From assembly GCA_002077045.2 (NCBI GenBank), contig KZ111150.1, forward strand, positions 1,023,211-1,087,210: 64,000 bases of DNA, in the 5' to 3' direction. Positions 1 to 9,350 of this stretch are shown one piece after another. Each line of letters opens with the position of its first letter. The first letter of the stretch is position 1. This DNA is from Rachicladosporium sp. CCFEE 5018. Taxonomy: Eukaryota; Ascomycota; Dothideomycetes; Cladosporiales; Cladosporiaceae. The notes below the pieces were generated by a model. It was not told the origin of the DNA, made no database searches, and worked only from the letters and a program-made list of their open reading frames with translations. Position numbers and translations under genes: made by a program.

Positions 1-590
1 GTGACACTCGATGTCGAGGTGGTGGAAGACTCGGTTGAGTTCGTCGAAGATGCACCTGAGGTCTCTGCGGCCACAGCGGCTGCGTTGACGTCTCCAGCAG
101 AAGTGCTAGCCGGGTCACTGGACTCGGTAGAGCTGGCAGTGGAACTTGACGTTGCGCCAGGTGAGATCACAACCGTTGTGGTCGCAATCCCAGAAAGCAA
201 GGTTCCACCTGGAGGCTCGTTCGTGATGGTCTCGGTCGTAGCGACAGCGGTGCTCCCAAAGATGTCCACAGATGCCTGTACGGAAACCAACACCTCCGGA
301 ACAGACACTGAGACCTCCGCGCTGGCTGCCGTCCCCTGTCGAGGTTTGATGTGTGCATAGTCGTTCAAGTCTGCGACATGCCGGTGCCGTATCTCCAGAT
401 GCACCTCTTCTACAATTCGAGGCTGCGCCTCCACTGCAGGAGCGACTGCGGTCTCTGCCTCAAAGTGTTCTATGCCATGAAAGAAGGATCCGCTCGCTGT
501 CTGGGTCTCGCTCACTCGGTCATTGTTGCTCTTGTCGTCTGCGCTGGTGAGGCGTCGTCTCTTCGCAGGCGGTGCCATGTCAAAGTCCAT
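1..590 (-). CDS. Ser/Thr-rich single-pass membrane protein, N-terminal part (copy A, cut by window edge)
   Basis: This is the first 196 or so codons of the 704-residue protein described in full at 21130-23297; the rest lies left of the window. The start ATG is at 590. The visible part has the basic KRRRL stretch near residue 9, a short charged segment and the beginning of the Ser/Thr-rich region. I saw no difference from the contig B copy. Function is unknown; it resembles fungal Mid2-like or WSC-like stalked surface proteins only in composition. Confidence 0.7.
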   Translation of the reverse strand, partial: MDFDMAPPAKRRRLTSADDKSNNDRVSETQTASGSFFHGIEHFEAETAVAPAVEAQPRIVEEVHLEIRHRHVADLNDYAHIKPRQGTAASAEVSVSVPEVLVSVQASVDIFGSTAVATTETITNEPPGGTLLSGIATTTVVISPGATSSSTASSTESSDPASTSAGDVNAAAVAAETSGASSTNSTESSTTSTSSV

Positions 591-2243
591 GCCACGGTGA
601 CGGTGAGTTGTCGGAGTATGTCACTTGAGTAATGACTTTGCCTTCACTGTCCAAGCGATGTCAAGGCTGTGATGTGTCGTTGATAAATATGCAAGAAATG
701 TGCAAGCGAGTGTGAAGTCCGCACAGATGGACAGAGGCGGTGCGCTGGTGGAACGAATGGACGCCGGACCAGAGGCCAGCAATTGGGTAGAGGCTGGGTC
801 TACAGCCTAGGAGCGTATATGCGTGAGAGTAACGGTCGCCAGTGCAGTTGCGACACGAGCGCAGTATGTATTATTGAGAGATGGTGTCCAGCTCTGTAAA
901 GCAGGTATGCAGCGTCGGTCGTCCCAAAGCTCGGCGGTGACGTTGTGGTGAAGTGAGGTCCAGCAAAAGGCCTCGTCGACAATTGCGCAGTGAGGATACG
1001 ACTCGGCGGGCCGGCGAGACAACGGCCTTCTGTCGTCGCAGACTGACAGGATGCGGCGGTGTCGTCAAAGTCACAGCAAAGCAACAGTCTCAAAGTGCGG
1101 TTCAGGGAGTGGTGCGGTCTCGTGGGAAGAGTTGAGAGTGCGGGCCTTCACCAGATTCGGTTAAAGGGCTAATCTTAAAGAGCATGCAGCACAAATTGCC
1201 TTTCCATGGGTTGAACCCTGGTCATGGCGAGGGTGAGGATTGGCTGTGGTCTTGATATGTTCAATCATATGCCGATGGAATGACGGCCACTCATATGTTG
1301 CAGCGCCTACTTCGATAGTCATATGTTCCATCCTACAAGAGCCGCATTGTTGGTTCGTGATCGTGTTTCGCTTCAACCTTACACTTCACCCAAGCCACAC
1401 GGCACAAAATCTGCAGGTCGTACCGGCCGTCCCTGCCTCGCTAGCTTCGATGCAGGCCCCCCTGCCACTTCACTTCTCATTCTCCACACAAAAACGGCCA
1501 GATTGCATGAACGTGTACTACCATCGTTCTCAATACTCATGTTTCCGCACGCTGTACGCACTAGCGTGGTCCCGCTGCTCGTCGCACATCTATCACGAGG
1601 GCATCGGCAGCGGAAGTCGTCTAGTCGCCGCCCTCGACCCAACAAAGAACACGAGCGGCTCCGCAAACGCCTTCCGTCTCGTTAACGCCCCGAAATGGGA
1701 CCTAGAGGCCCATGCTCACGAACTCCACCAGCTCATGGATCTGGATCTCAAACCGCATGACATCGCAAACTGCTGTTACACACGCGCACGGCCAGTAGTT
1801 GACGACATGAATAGTCAGCAGATGCGTGAAGCCGACAGCCTACTTCATGATACCGTAGACGATCACAAGATCGTTGATGTCGTGCATTGGACTGGGCTTT
1901 TCACGGGCGCAGCATCATTACGATTCGCCGTCGCCGTCGCGTTGACAGAACTGTTATTTGCTGTGCGTTTCGAATTGATGAGAAGCGGAGGTAGCTCCTG
2001 TCCAAATGCCACGCTCACACAATGAATCCTACTGCGATCATCCTACCAGCATCCATGTTTGCGTGGAAGTGCTGATCGCCAGCACGTGAGCGGCCGTATG
2101 GATTGTGAAGACGTAAATGCAATTCCATGGAGCGCCCAGCAAGCGTTCGTGCAGATGATGAGATCATCCTAAATCCACCCGCTCAGAACGCAACACAACA
2201 CCCTCGGTCTCCCTCCCTCCCGTCTCATCAATACATCATTCCA
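591..2243. other. Intergenic region, 1.65 kb, no supported gene (copy A)
   Basis: This lies upstream of the minus-strand membrane protein and downstream of the Vam7 stop. The longest open frame is plus-strand 1240-2025. In copy C a one-base insertion breaks its first part, and the rest has accumulated many amino-acid changes, so I do not call it a gene. No tRNA or repeat seen. Confidence 0.6.
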
Positions 2244-3341
2244 TCAACTAATCCTCGCAATCCTCTTCCTCCCCACATCAATTTTCCCCTGCACCCTCTC
2301 CACATCCCCGTCAATCAACCCCAACATCTCATTCTGCACCTCCAACTCCTCATTAATCAAAATCCCCATATCCTTCAACCTGCCAACAGTCTTCCCCAAA
2401 CTCATCACATCCTCGTCCTGCTCCGCCAGAATCTGTGTCTGCAGCTGCAGCACGCCCGAATTATCCAGCTCGCGCGTTCGCTCCGTCTCTTTCAGCGGGC
2501 CGCCTAGAACGCGGCCTGGTTTTGCTGAAGGCGCGTGCGTGAAGAGGGAGGATTTCGAGGCGGCGGAAGCAGGGGTTGTGGTCGAGGGGAGAGTTGGATG
2601 GGAGGTCGAGGCGCTGAGGAGGACGGTCTCGAGGGCTTGGATTTCGGATTTGGCGGTTAGGAGGAGGTCGCGGCGGCGGCGGAGTTCGCCGTCGCCGAGG
2701 CGTTTGGAGGAGGATGATTCGGTGGAGGAAAGGGAGCGCAGGCCGTACTCGAGTTGCTCGACTGATGTCGCTGCGCGGACGAGGGACGCTTTCGCGTCTG
2801 CAGAGGTGGCGTGTTGTTGTTGAGGTGTCTGGGCGGAGTCTCGTGCTTTCAGATGCTGGCGAGCGGTATTGATTTGAGATTTGAGGTCACGGTGGGCTTC
2901 GAGCCACGTATTTGGATCTGTGATGCCAGCGCTACCTCGCCGTTGCGACGCTGGCGAGAGCTGGCCATTGGCCGTGACTGTGCTTGCGCCACTCGGCAGG
3001 TTCAGGAAGCTTCGCCATGCGCTGCTACTCCTCCATTCCCCATCTTGTGCTTCTAGAATCGCTTTGACGTATGTTTGTAGCGCGAGCCGCCGCTCCTCTG
3101 TCAATGCATCGTTGTTCACTGTCCGTCTGAGCCAACTCTTGGCTGGTAGAGAAGCAGGTGGCGGTGCGCCCGTCTGTGCTTGCAGGTCTGCATGGAGTTT
3201 CTCAAAGTCCGTATATCGCTTTTGAATCTCGTGCTTGCGCAGTGGGAGCTGTAGGACAACACGGTACTGTGTGAAGGGCTTCGATCCCGATGGTGATGCT
3301 ATGGAGGTGGTAGGGATCGAGATCTGTAACGCTGGTGCCAT
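2244..3341 (-). CDS. VAM7: Vam7-like PX-domain Qc-SNARE (copy A)
   Basis: A 365-residue intronless protein with the two-part layout of Vam7, the soluble Qc-SNARE for homotypic vacuole fusion. Residues ~1-118 are a PX (phosphoinositide-binding) domain with the basic KRYTDFEKLH motif and a proline-rich LPAKSW loop. The middle (120-290) is low-complexity and partly coiled. Residues ~300-360 are a SNARE motif; the likely zero-layer glutamine is Q336 in EVQNEML. There is no transmembrane segment, as in yeast Vam7, so membrane binding would come from PX binding to PI3P. It is transcribed away from the E-box-like sites at 3635-3661. Sequence is the same as contig B; copy C differs at about 14 residues. 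Confidence 0.88.
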   Translation of the reverse strand: MAPALQISIPTTSIASPSGSKPFTQYRVVLQLPLRKHEIQKRYTDFEKLHADLQAQTGAPPPASLPAKSWLRRTVNNDALTEERRLALQTYVKAILEAQDGEWRSSSAWRSFLNLPSGASTVTANGQLSPASQRRGSAGITDPNTWLEAHRDLKSQINTARQHLKARDSAQTPQQQHATSADAKASLVRAATSVEQLEYGLRSLSSTESSSSKRLGDGELRRRRDLLLTAKSEIQALETVLLSASTSHPTLPSTTTPASAASKSSLFTHAPSAKPGRVLGGPLKETERTRELDNSGVLQLQTQILAEQDEDVMSLGKTVGRLKDMGILINEELEVQNEMLGLIDGDVERVQGKIDVGRKRIARIS

Positions 3342-3727
3342 GACAGCGATTTGGAGTTGTTAGACCTATGGATTGTCGATAATGCTCAAATCGCACGCCG
3401 GCAGTCCAGGTTTGAGCGCAGTCGCAAAGGTCCCTGCCTGGAGCGGTCTGCTAGCACTTTGGATTACGATCAGTAGCTCGCACTGATCGTTGTAGTCTCA
3501 GAAAGGGACCAGGTAGTAGTTATGACGCTTCAATGCGTACGCTACAAGCTGCAGTGGGGTGTTGTCTCAGTTGCTTTGATGTTGACCAGATGCAATGGCA
3601 GCTCAGACTCGCGTAGAAGCGCGCTTGGAGGTGCCACGTGCAGATGACGTGGATCCACGTGACTAGTCAGACTCAGGTGATGTGTGGAATTCCTGGAAGC
3701 AATACTGAGAGCAGACAAAGCTTCCTG
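3342..3727. other. Intergenic region: Vam7 promoter and 3' end of the Zn2Cys6 gene (copy A)
   Basis: 386 nt between two minus-strand genes, so it should hold the Vam7 promoter. The only standout signal is a pair of CACGTG palindromes (listed separately). Confidence 0.6.
3635..3661. promoter_or_regulatory. Paired CACGTG E-boxes upstream of Vam7 (copy A)
   Basis: Two perfect CACGTG palindromes start at 3635 and 3656, 21 bp (about two helical turns) apart, with an ACGTGG core between them. CACGTG is the classic site of fungal bHLH regulators such as Pho4 and Cbf1. They lie about 300 bp upstream of the Vam7 ATG. Which factor binds, if any, is unknown. Confidence 0.4.
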
Positions 3728-5447
3728 TCAGAAGCTAAACACACCTCCCTCAGCGACCTGCTGTAACCTAGCATCACCATACGCAGCAGCTACGGTCCTC
3801 AGCCGTTCTCGCAGCCACTCTGTTTGCTTTGCCGGGAGAGCATCGCAGCTGACTGCAATCGACAGAGGCCATGCGAGCAAACCAGCCAGCTTCGGTGTGA
3901 TGTCGTCCTGAGATGTGATGATGTGGTTACCGATAGACAACCATCTGGAACCGTTCGCTCCGACTTGATTGAAGAAGTATGGCACATCTCGGCAGATGTC
4001 GTCAGCGAGCTCTGCGATGGTCTGCCTTGCTGTATTGGTGCTGTTCTGTGGGCTGACGGTGCATGAGGGACATCGGTCGACGATGCTGTTGACCAATATC
4101 CGGGTGGCGCGATAGCGCAAGATCACTGCTGCGTGACCATGCGTTCGATGTTCATGCACCTCCGCAATGATGAGCTCGAAAGGGTACTGACCATCGAACA
4201 CGGTTCCTGGTTTCCAGGCCTCTGGCAGATCAGCGTACCATTCGCTCAATGCGACGTTCAAGTCATCAGCCTCCTCGATGAGAGAAGTGTAGTCTCTGTC
4301 ATTCGACGCACCCGCTCCAGATGTCAGAAATTTGGCTCTGAGGCTGCCCACGCGCACAAGCATGGCATCAAGCTCGAGTGTTGGTCCACTCTCGCCGTAT
4401 GACTCACCGTCAGAGAGCCACTCGGGAACTGTAGTACCTCGTAGTATGTTTGCCCTGACCTGCTCAATGTCAGTTCGAGAGCTTGTAGACCGGACTTAGG
4501 CAAAAGCGTTACTAATTGTCTTCGTACCACCCTCTCGATGGGCGTGCTACCAGCCGGTGATTCCTGCTGTTGTAGTTTCAGTAGCACAAGTGCCCCATCG
4601 TAATGTGTAAAGACTTTGGATGCCTCGACTTCCTCTGCAATTGGTCTTGCGGAAGCCGAAGTTTGACGTCCGTTGACCATGTTCTAGTGGCAGGTTCAGA
4701 TACAATATCTTTGGGTTTCCTGCACACTAAGAGACTCACCTCGAAAGTACCCATCAGCATTGCAGTCAGCAGCAAGTGGTTGAGCTTTTCCTTCTCTTCG
4801 CCACAAACGACAAGTTGCGTCCTGGCCAATGCTCTACAGTAAGCACGCTGAGCATCTTTAACTGCAGTCGGCGCGTGTCTCGAGCGCCCAAAGAACGCCA
4901 GTGAAAGGGCAGAAAGCGCGAGATGTAGACTTGAACCTGGCTTTGCTTCTATCCAGTGCTGCAGTACGTGAACATTGTACTCATGCCCTGGCTCAGAGAG
5001 ATCATCGTGCCTGAACACACACTGTGCCGTCCAGTGGAGAAATGCATGCTCCTCGAGGGATAGACCGAGGGCTGGCTGCGGACTCGAGGCCTCATTTGAG
5101 TTTACGACGGCGATGGTCGTGTTTGTCTCGTCGACCGGGCCAGAAGAGCTTGGAGCTATCACCTCAGGCGAAGGTGCTTGCGCTGCATGGCTCACCCTGG
5201 CCTTCGAGGTTCGCGGCTTACGTGGTCGGCCTTGAGCAAAGACATTCTCGGACTTGAACACGAGGCCAGACTGCTCATCAGGGTCCCATTGACAGGTCCG
5301 ATCTGCTTTTGTACATCGTCCACAGACTGGCTGCACGGTATCGCACTGATACCGATGTCAGTGAAGTACCTCACTTCCGCCGGAGACAAGCCATGCCTTT
5401 ATACGTCGATTCACGCATGTTCGGCAGCCACGACTGGGAAAGACCAT
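3728..5447 (-). CDS. Zn2Cys6 fungal transcription factor (copy A)
   Basis: A 519-residue Gal4-type regulator in four exons: 5397-5447, 4740-5345, 4513-4683 and 3728-4459, with introns of 51, 56 and 53 nt; all exon lengths are multiples of three. The zinc cluster is at the very N-terminus: C8, C11, C18, C25, C28 and C35, spacing C-x2-C-x6-C-x6-C-x2-C-x6-C. The first intron interrupts it exactly between K17 and C18 and uses a GC donor. A basic linker (GRPRKPRTSK) follows, then a disordered Ser/Pro stretch and an all-helical fungal regulatory domain to the C-terminus. I chose the ATG at 5447 because the cysteine cluster begins seven residues later, as usual in the family. Targets are unknown. 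It is divergent from the DUF4097-type gene, seen in contigs B and C. Confidence 0.85.
5346..5396 (-). other. GC-AG intron inside the zinc-cluster codons (copy A)
   Basis: A 51-nt intron between AAG|GCATGG and TATCAG|TGC, with a CTGAC branch site 11 nt before the acceptor. No GT donor restores the frame, while this GC donor rejoins the cluster exactly. If retained, it adds 12 codons and then a TGA stop, leaving only two of six cysteines. The same intron is at 28053-28103 (B) and 53889-53939 (C). Confidence 0.7.
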
Positions 5448-5623
5448 CTGTCCGCAGCGAGGGCAGGTGCCATGCGGAGATGTCGAAACTTGGCACTCTC
5501 TGGCCCTCGACAACATCACGCATTGTCCACTGTGGATGCAGATGCGGACCATGACTCAGCACCCCGGCGTTCGTCAACTCCGCAGCTGCATGGAACCGCG
5601 TGGGCTGTCTACTTGGCGGCGAT

Positions 5624-5723
5624 NNNNNNNNNNNNNNNNNNNNNNNNNNNNNNNNNNNNNNNNNNNNNNNNNNNNNNNNNNNNNNNNNNNNNNNNNNNNN
5701 NNNNNNNNNNNNNNNNNNNNNNN
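5624..5723. other. Assembly gap, 100 N
   Basis: Exactly 100 N, the conventional length for a scaffold gap of unknown size. Left of it the sequence matches contig B up to 28330; right of it is an unrelated P450 gene. Confidence 0.99.
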
Positions 5724-6298
5724 ACCATGTCTTCCCAGTATCGACGTATCGCTTCCTCGTCTGCTCGATGAAGACATCGGTCGTACTGTCTACAAGGGGC
5801 TCGTAGCCTACGAGCGAAGACATAGCGAAGGCGCTGTTGACACATCGTCGATACTTGGCGTGGTAGTCTTCGTCCCGGGTGCTGAAGAGGGAGTAGAGTC
5901 GGGTGCCTTTCGAGATGGCGGTTTGGACAGTGTAGAAGTCGGTCTTGATGACAGTCAGCAGAAGTAGTATGAGATGAGACATTCTCGCGTACCTTCGTCA
6001 TGCCCTTGTTCAGGCCATAGATGATCTTGATCGCACTCGGGTCCGCAATTGAAAGTACGTTCGGTCCCAGTCGGACTATGTCGCCATGCTTCTTGTGTAA
6101 TGCAAGGTGAGTCTTCTCTGCGCTACGATTCCAGACATCGAAGAATCGCCACCAATTTGAGTAAGCTGCTAGAGGATGGCCTGGGTACTTGTTGAGACCA
6201 TTGTGGAATTTGTTGCTCACAAGCTTGGCTACAAGAAGAGACAGTAGCACTGCTGGCCAGTACGTCGCCAGGAATGGCAAAACCTCGTTGGCGAGCAT
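5724..6298 (-). CDS. Cytochrome P450, N-terminal fragment (broken by gap)
   Basis: Two exons, 5993-6298 (102 codons) and 5724-5943 (runs into the gap), separated by a 49-nt GT-AG intron. The protein starts with a hydrophobic ER anchor (residues ~8-28), then the proline-rich hinge YPGHP and the typical fungal P450 N-terminal pattern HGDIVRLGPN and FSTRDEDYHAKYRR (helix B/C region). The heme-binding cysteine loop and the I and K helices are missing because the contig ends. It therefore cannot be assigned to a CYP family; the N-terminus resembles fungal pisatin-demethylase-like P450s. The break is an assembly break, not a visible mutation. Confidence 0.8.
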
Positions 6299-6931
6299 TG
6301 CAAGGCTTATGGACAGGGCTATGGGATCGAAAAGAAGTGATTCGAGATGTCAAGTGGCAATACTCATCTTACCAGGGACTCGGAAGATCTGTCGCGAAGC
6401 ATAAGGACTCAGGCCGGCAGATGTGGTCAGACGCTACATTATTCCAACATCCAAAAGACACGGCACTTGGCAAGACCATCTGCATGCCATATCCGGACGC
6501 CTCATCGCGATGTTCGTCTCCTGATGGCCCCTCTTCCGTCGATATTGCTCAATTGTACGTCAGAGTGCGGCTCGCCTCGTGGTCGACGATGCGGCGTCGA
6601 TCAAGGGCAACTTGATCGTCTCTGTGGCTTTCTGTTTCACTAGATCATTGAATGCCTTTGCGAACATTGCCAACGACTGCCATGAACTTTGCATCTGCCG
6701 ACATCTCGAGGTCACCTCCACACGAACCTTGCCCCGTGAACTCCACCTCCACGCGGAGCGTGTAGTCAGGCGTGCGGCAGTTGCGAACGGCGTACTTGCC
6801 GTGGGTAGCCGACACTATCGTCGTCGATTCGATAATGCTACTACACCAGGGAGATGGATTGTTGAGCATCCACGAGCAATATGGAAGCAAAGTACTGTGG
6901 ACTTTTGAAGTCTACCAGGCAGCTTCGTGGT
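6299..6931. other. Intergenic region with possible decayed coding fragment
   Basis: Between the P450 start and the GST stop, both minus strand. An 81-codon minus-strand frame at 6645-6890 reads like protein (GKYAVRNCRTPDYTLRVEVE) and then stops. A neighbouring frame continues with protein-like sequence (FAKAFNDLVKQKATETIKLP) for about 30 codons past the overlap. This could be a frameshifted remnant or a small intron-containing gene. I recognise no family. Confidence 0.3.
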
Positions 6932-7786
6932 CTAGCTTTGTCTATCAAGCTCAGGATAATGCCGGAAGATGCCCATGGAGTACTTCATCCGCCTTTCGCT
7001 CTCAAGATACCCCGTGATCCCCTTCTCCGTCTTCACGCTCTTGTAGAAATCGCCTAACAGCAGCCCAAAGTCCTCTGTCCGTGCCTTCATCTCGCTTGGA
7101 AATGCGAAGAACAGCCCGTCGAGTACCTGCCAAACCACTAGATCCGCAGTCGTAAGCTTGCTACCTACGAGGTACATGCCTCGATTCGCTTGCCTCTCCT
7201 GTTGCTTCTCGTTCCACTTGAGCATCCTCTCGAAGTACCCAAGAAACTTCGGTAGCCTGTTCTTGCGGAAGTCTGTCGTCTTCTTCAACGCCTCGTCTTT
7301 CTGGTTTTCGTAGTAATCTGCTACTGCAATCTGTAGCCCGTCAGCAAGGACCCCGTCACGCGATCACTTTGAGCGACTCACAGGATGATGCGTATCATGC
7401 ACCTCATTATTCAAATCCAACGCCGTAGCCACTACCTGACCAACCCATAACGTATCAGCCTCGTCCTCCCCCACCAAGCCCAGCCGCGGCCCTAAGTAGT
7501 TCAGAATGTTCAACGTCTGACTTATGAGCAAATCCCCGCCGCCTTTGCCCTCGCCTCTTACTTGTAGCGCTGGTGGAGCGAGCACTGGAGGGTTGTCTCC
7601 CAGACTCGATAATGCGGCAGGGTCGATGCAGGTGTTGCGAACGGTTGCGTAGCCATCAGACGCCGAGTTCGCGAGATCGGTGTATGGTGTACCCGTGGCT
7701 TCGAAAGCGAGGCGAATGAACTCGGCGCGGCCTGGGATGCCGGGGTGGTAGAGGAGGGTGTACTTGGGCGAATCGGTCGAGGTCAT
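6932..7786 (-). CDS. Glutathione S-transferase
   Basis: Two exons, 7382-7786 and 6932-7330, joined across a 51-nt GT-AG intron (CTGAC branch) to give 267 residues. The N-terminal thioredoxin-like domain begins with YTLLYHPGIPGRAEFIRLAFE, the glutathione-site pattern of sigma-like GSTs with the catalytic-region tyrosine at the end of strand 1. A helical C-terminal domain contains LTTADLVVWQVLDGL, the conserved N-capping/hydrophobic-core motif of GST C-domains. The likely role is conjugation of glutathione to electrophiles in the cytosol. It sits beside a P450, both minus strand, which would suit phase I/II detoxification, but co-regulation is not shown. Present only in contig B. Confidence 0.85.
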
Positions 7787-8477
7787 CGTGGGAGCCAGCG
7801 GTCAGATGGAAAGCAGTGGGCGGCTGATGCAGTACGTGCGAGCTCTGGTGTGGACACACCGATCTGCTGTTCAGATACTCTGGCGCAACAGAAAGGAACA
7901 GAAGCTTGGGAAAGTGGAAAGATATGGGACCGGACATAAGACGCCTTACTCTGCCTACCTCGCCGAATTTCTGCGCACTTGCAGGCGAGATACCACCACA
8001 GCTTGTACTGCCAGAGCTGAAGCGCGAAGTGTGAACCTATCAGCCTGTCGTGAATGTTGTTGTAACTTCATCTTGCAGCAGACGCATGATATGGGAGATG
8101 AAATGTGGAAGAGAACGGCCTCTGGACGATTCGGCCCCCACGGCTGATGACAAGTCAGCTAACGATCATTGTCACAGGACGAGGAGTCGCACAACAATTC
8201 TGCTGCAGCGAATGCCTCTCATCATACACTCCACAGACGTAAGAGCAGAAAGGGGCTTTGATTTGTTCTACGTCCAGCGTCGTTGAAGCTAAGTTGTTAG
8301 GGTCATGGATGGCCCCCGAAGTAAGCTCATGGCTACCTAGGAGGACATCATCATGAGATAGCTAGACACGAAATGTCCTGTCACACTGAATAGAGCAATG
8401 CCAAACTTGCCCTCCTGGACCAGCTCAATCTACCCACTTCGCTTCCCAACGCATGACCTAGAAAGTCTACCGCAGTC
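7787..8477. other. Intergenic region, divergent promoter between GST and phosphoesterase
   Basis: 690 nt between divergently transcribed genes. I see no further coding frame or RNA gene in it. Confidence 0.6.
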
Positions 8478-9350
8478 ATGGCCACCATCAAACTCCGCCT
8501 CGTCTGCATATCAGACACCCACAACGCCTTCCCCGGCGCCGGCTTCACCCTCCCCGCCGGCGACATCCTACTTCACGCCGGCGACCTAACAAACCAAGGC
8601 TCCCTCGCCGAGATCGAGAAGGCAATGACCTGGATCAAGCACGCGAGCTTCGCTGCCAAAATCGTCGTAGCCGGGAACCACGATCTCTCCGTCGATGCGA
8701 AATATGGGCTGAAGTATCCGGAGGGGTGGAAGGTGCTGCCAGAGGAAGGGGAGAAGTGTAGAGAGCTGGTCAGGGGAGTGGAAGGGGTGAATTATCTGGA
8801 GCATGAGAGTGCTGAGGTGGAGGTGAAGGGGGTGAAGTTGAGGGTGTTCGGGAGCCCGTACTCGCCGGACCGGGGAGGACAGAACTGGGCATTACAGTAC
8901 TTACCTGAGGAAGCTGAGGAGCTGTGGAGCGCTGTGCCTGACGATGTAGATATGCTCATTACACATACGCCATCTTCACTAGGTCTTGACGAAAGCAAGC
9001 ACTGGACGCAAGGCGGCTGTGAGGTCCTTGCGAGACGCGTGCGAGAGATCCGACCGAGACTGCATGTCTTCGGGCATTGTCATGAGGGCCGAGGAGCGGA
9101 AGTCGTTCATTGGGAGGAGTCCGCCGAAGACGGAGACCATCGAAGGACGAAATGGCGAGATCCGGGTGCAGGCAATAAGAAGCAATCGCTGTTTGACTTG
9201 ACAGGTACTCGTGGTGGTCACAGTCTAACGGCCGGTGCCGATACTGCGTTGGTGAATGCGAGTATCATGGCGAGGAGCTGGGGTCAGGGCGGCAAAGCCT
9301 TCAATAAGCCAATTGTCGTAGACATCGATATACCCTCGAAGCGGGATTGA
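8478..9350 (+). CDS. Calcineurin-like metallophosphoesterase
   Basis: An intronless 290-residue protein with all signature blocks of the calcineurin-like phosphoesterase fold: D-x-H in SDTHN (D13, H15), GDLTNQG (D36), GNHD, HTP and GHCHEGRG. These supply the two-metal site. The length and spacing fit the MPPED1/MPPED2 (Rv0805-like) branch common in fungi, whose members are metal-dependent phosphodiesterases; the natural substrate is unknown. The ATG at 8478 lies just before the first strand, which leaves no extra N-terminus. No signal peptide or membrane segment. Found only in contig B. Confidence 0.88.
   Translation: MATIKLRLVCISDTHNAFPGAGFTLPAGDILLHAGDLTNQGSLAEIEKAMTWIKHASFAAKIVVAGNHDLSVDAKYGLKYPEGWKVLPEEGEKCRELVRGVEGVNYLEHESAEVEVKGVKLRVFGSPYSPDRGGQNWALQYLPEEAEELWSAVPDDVDMLITHTPSSLGLDESKHWTQGGCEVLARRVREIRPRLHVFGHCHEGRGAEVVHWEESAEDGDHRRTKWRDPGAGNKKQSLFDLTGTRGGHSLTAGADTALVNASIMARSWGQGGKAFNKPIVVDIDIPSKRD

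Larger units (their letters stand above)
1..5623. repeat. Contig A: near-identical copy of 22708-28330
   Basis: The whole stretch left of the first gap matches contig B at a constant offset of 22,707. I noticed one difference: G at 5229 versus A at 27936, silent in the Zn2Cys6 gene (Gly codon). Copy C has the A-type base there. Non-coding parts were checked only in places. Confidence 0.9.

Noticed and set aside
1206..1220. Short palindrome GGGTTGAACCC considered as a tRNA B-box
   Set aside because: No A-box, acceptor stem or cloverleaf can be formed around it.
1240..2025. 261-codon plus-strand open frame between the membrane protein and Vam7 (also 23947-24732)
   Set aside because: Copy C breaks it with a one-base insertion near 49964, and the remaining part has mostly amino-acid-changing differences. 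No domain recognised.
5624..5723. Open frames running through the N block (for example 5178-5771 and 5371-5982)
   Set aside because: They are translations across an assembly gap and join unrelated sequences.
5724..7786. P450 plus GST as the start of a secondary-metabolite cluster
   Set aside because: No backbone enzyme (PKS, NRPS, terpene synthase) and the neighbours are housekeeping genes.
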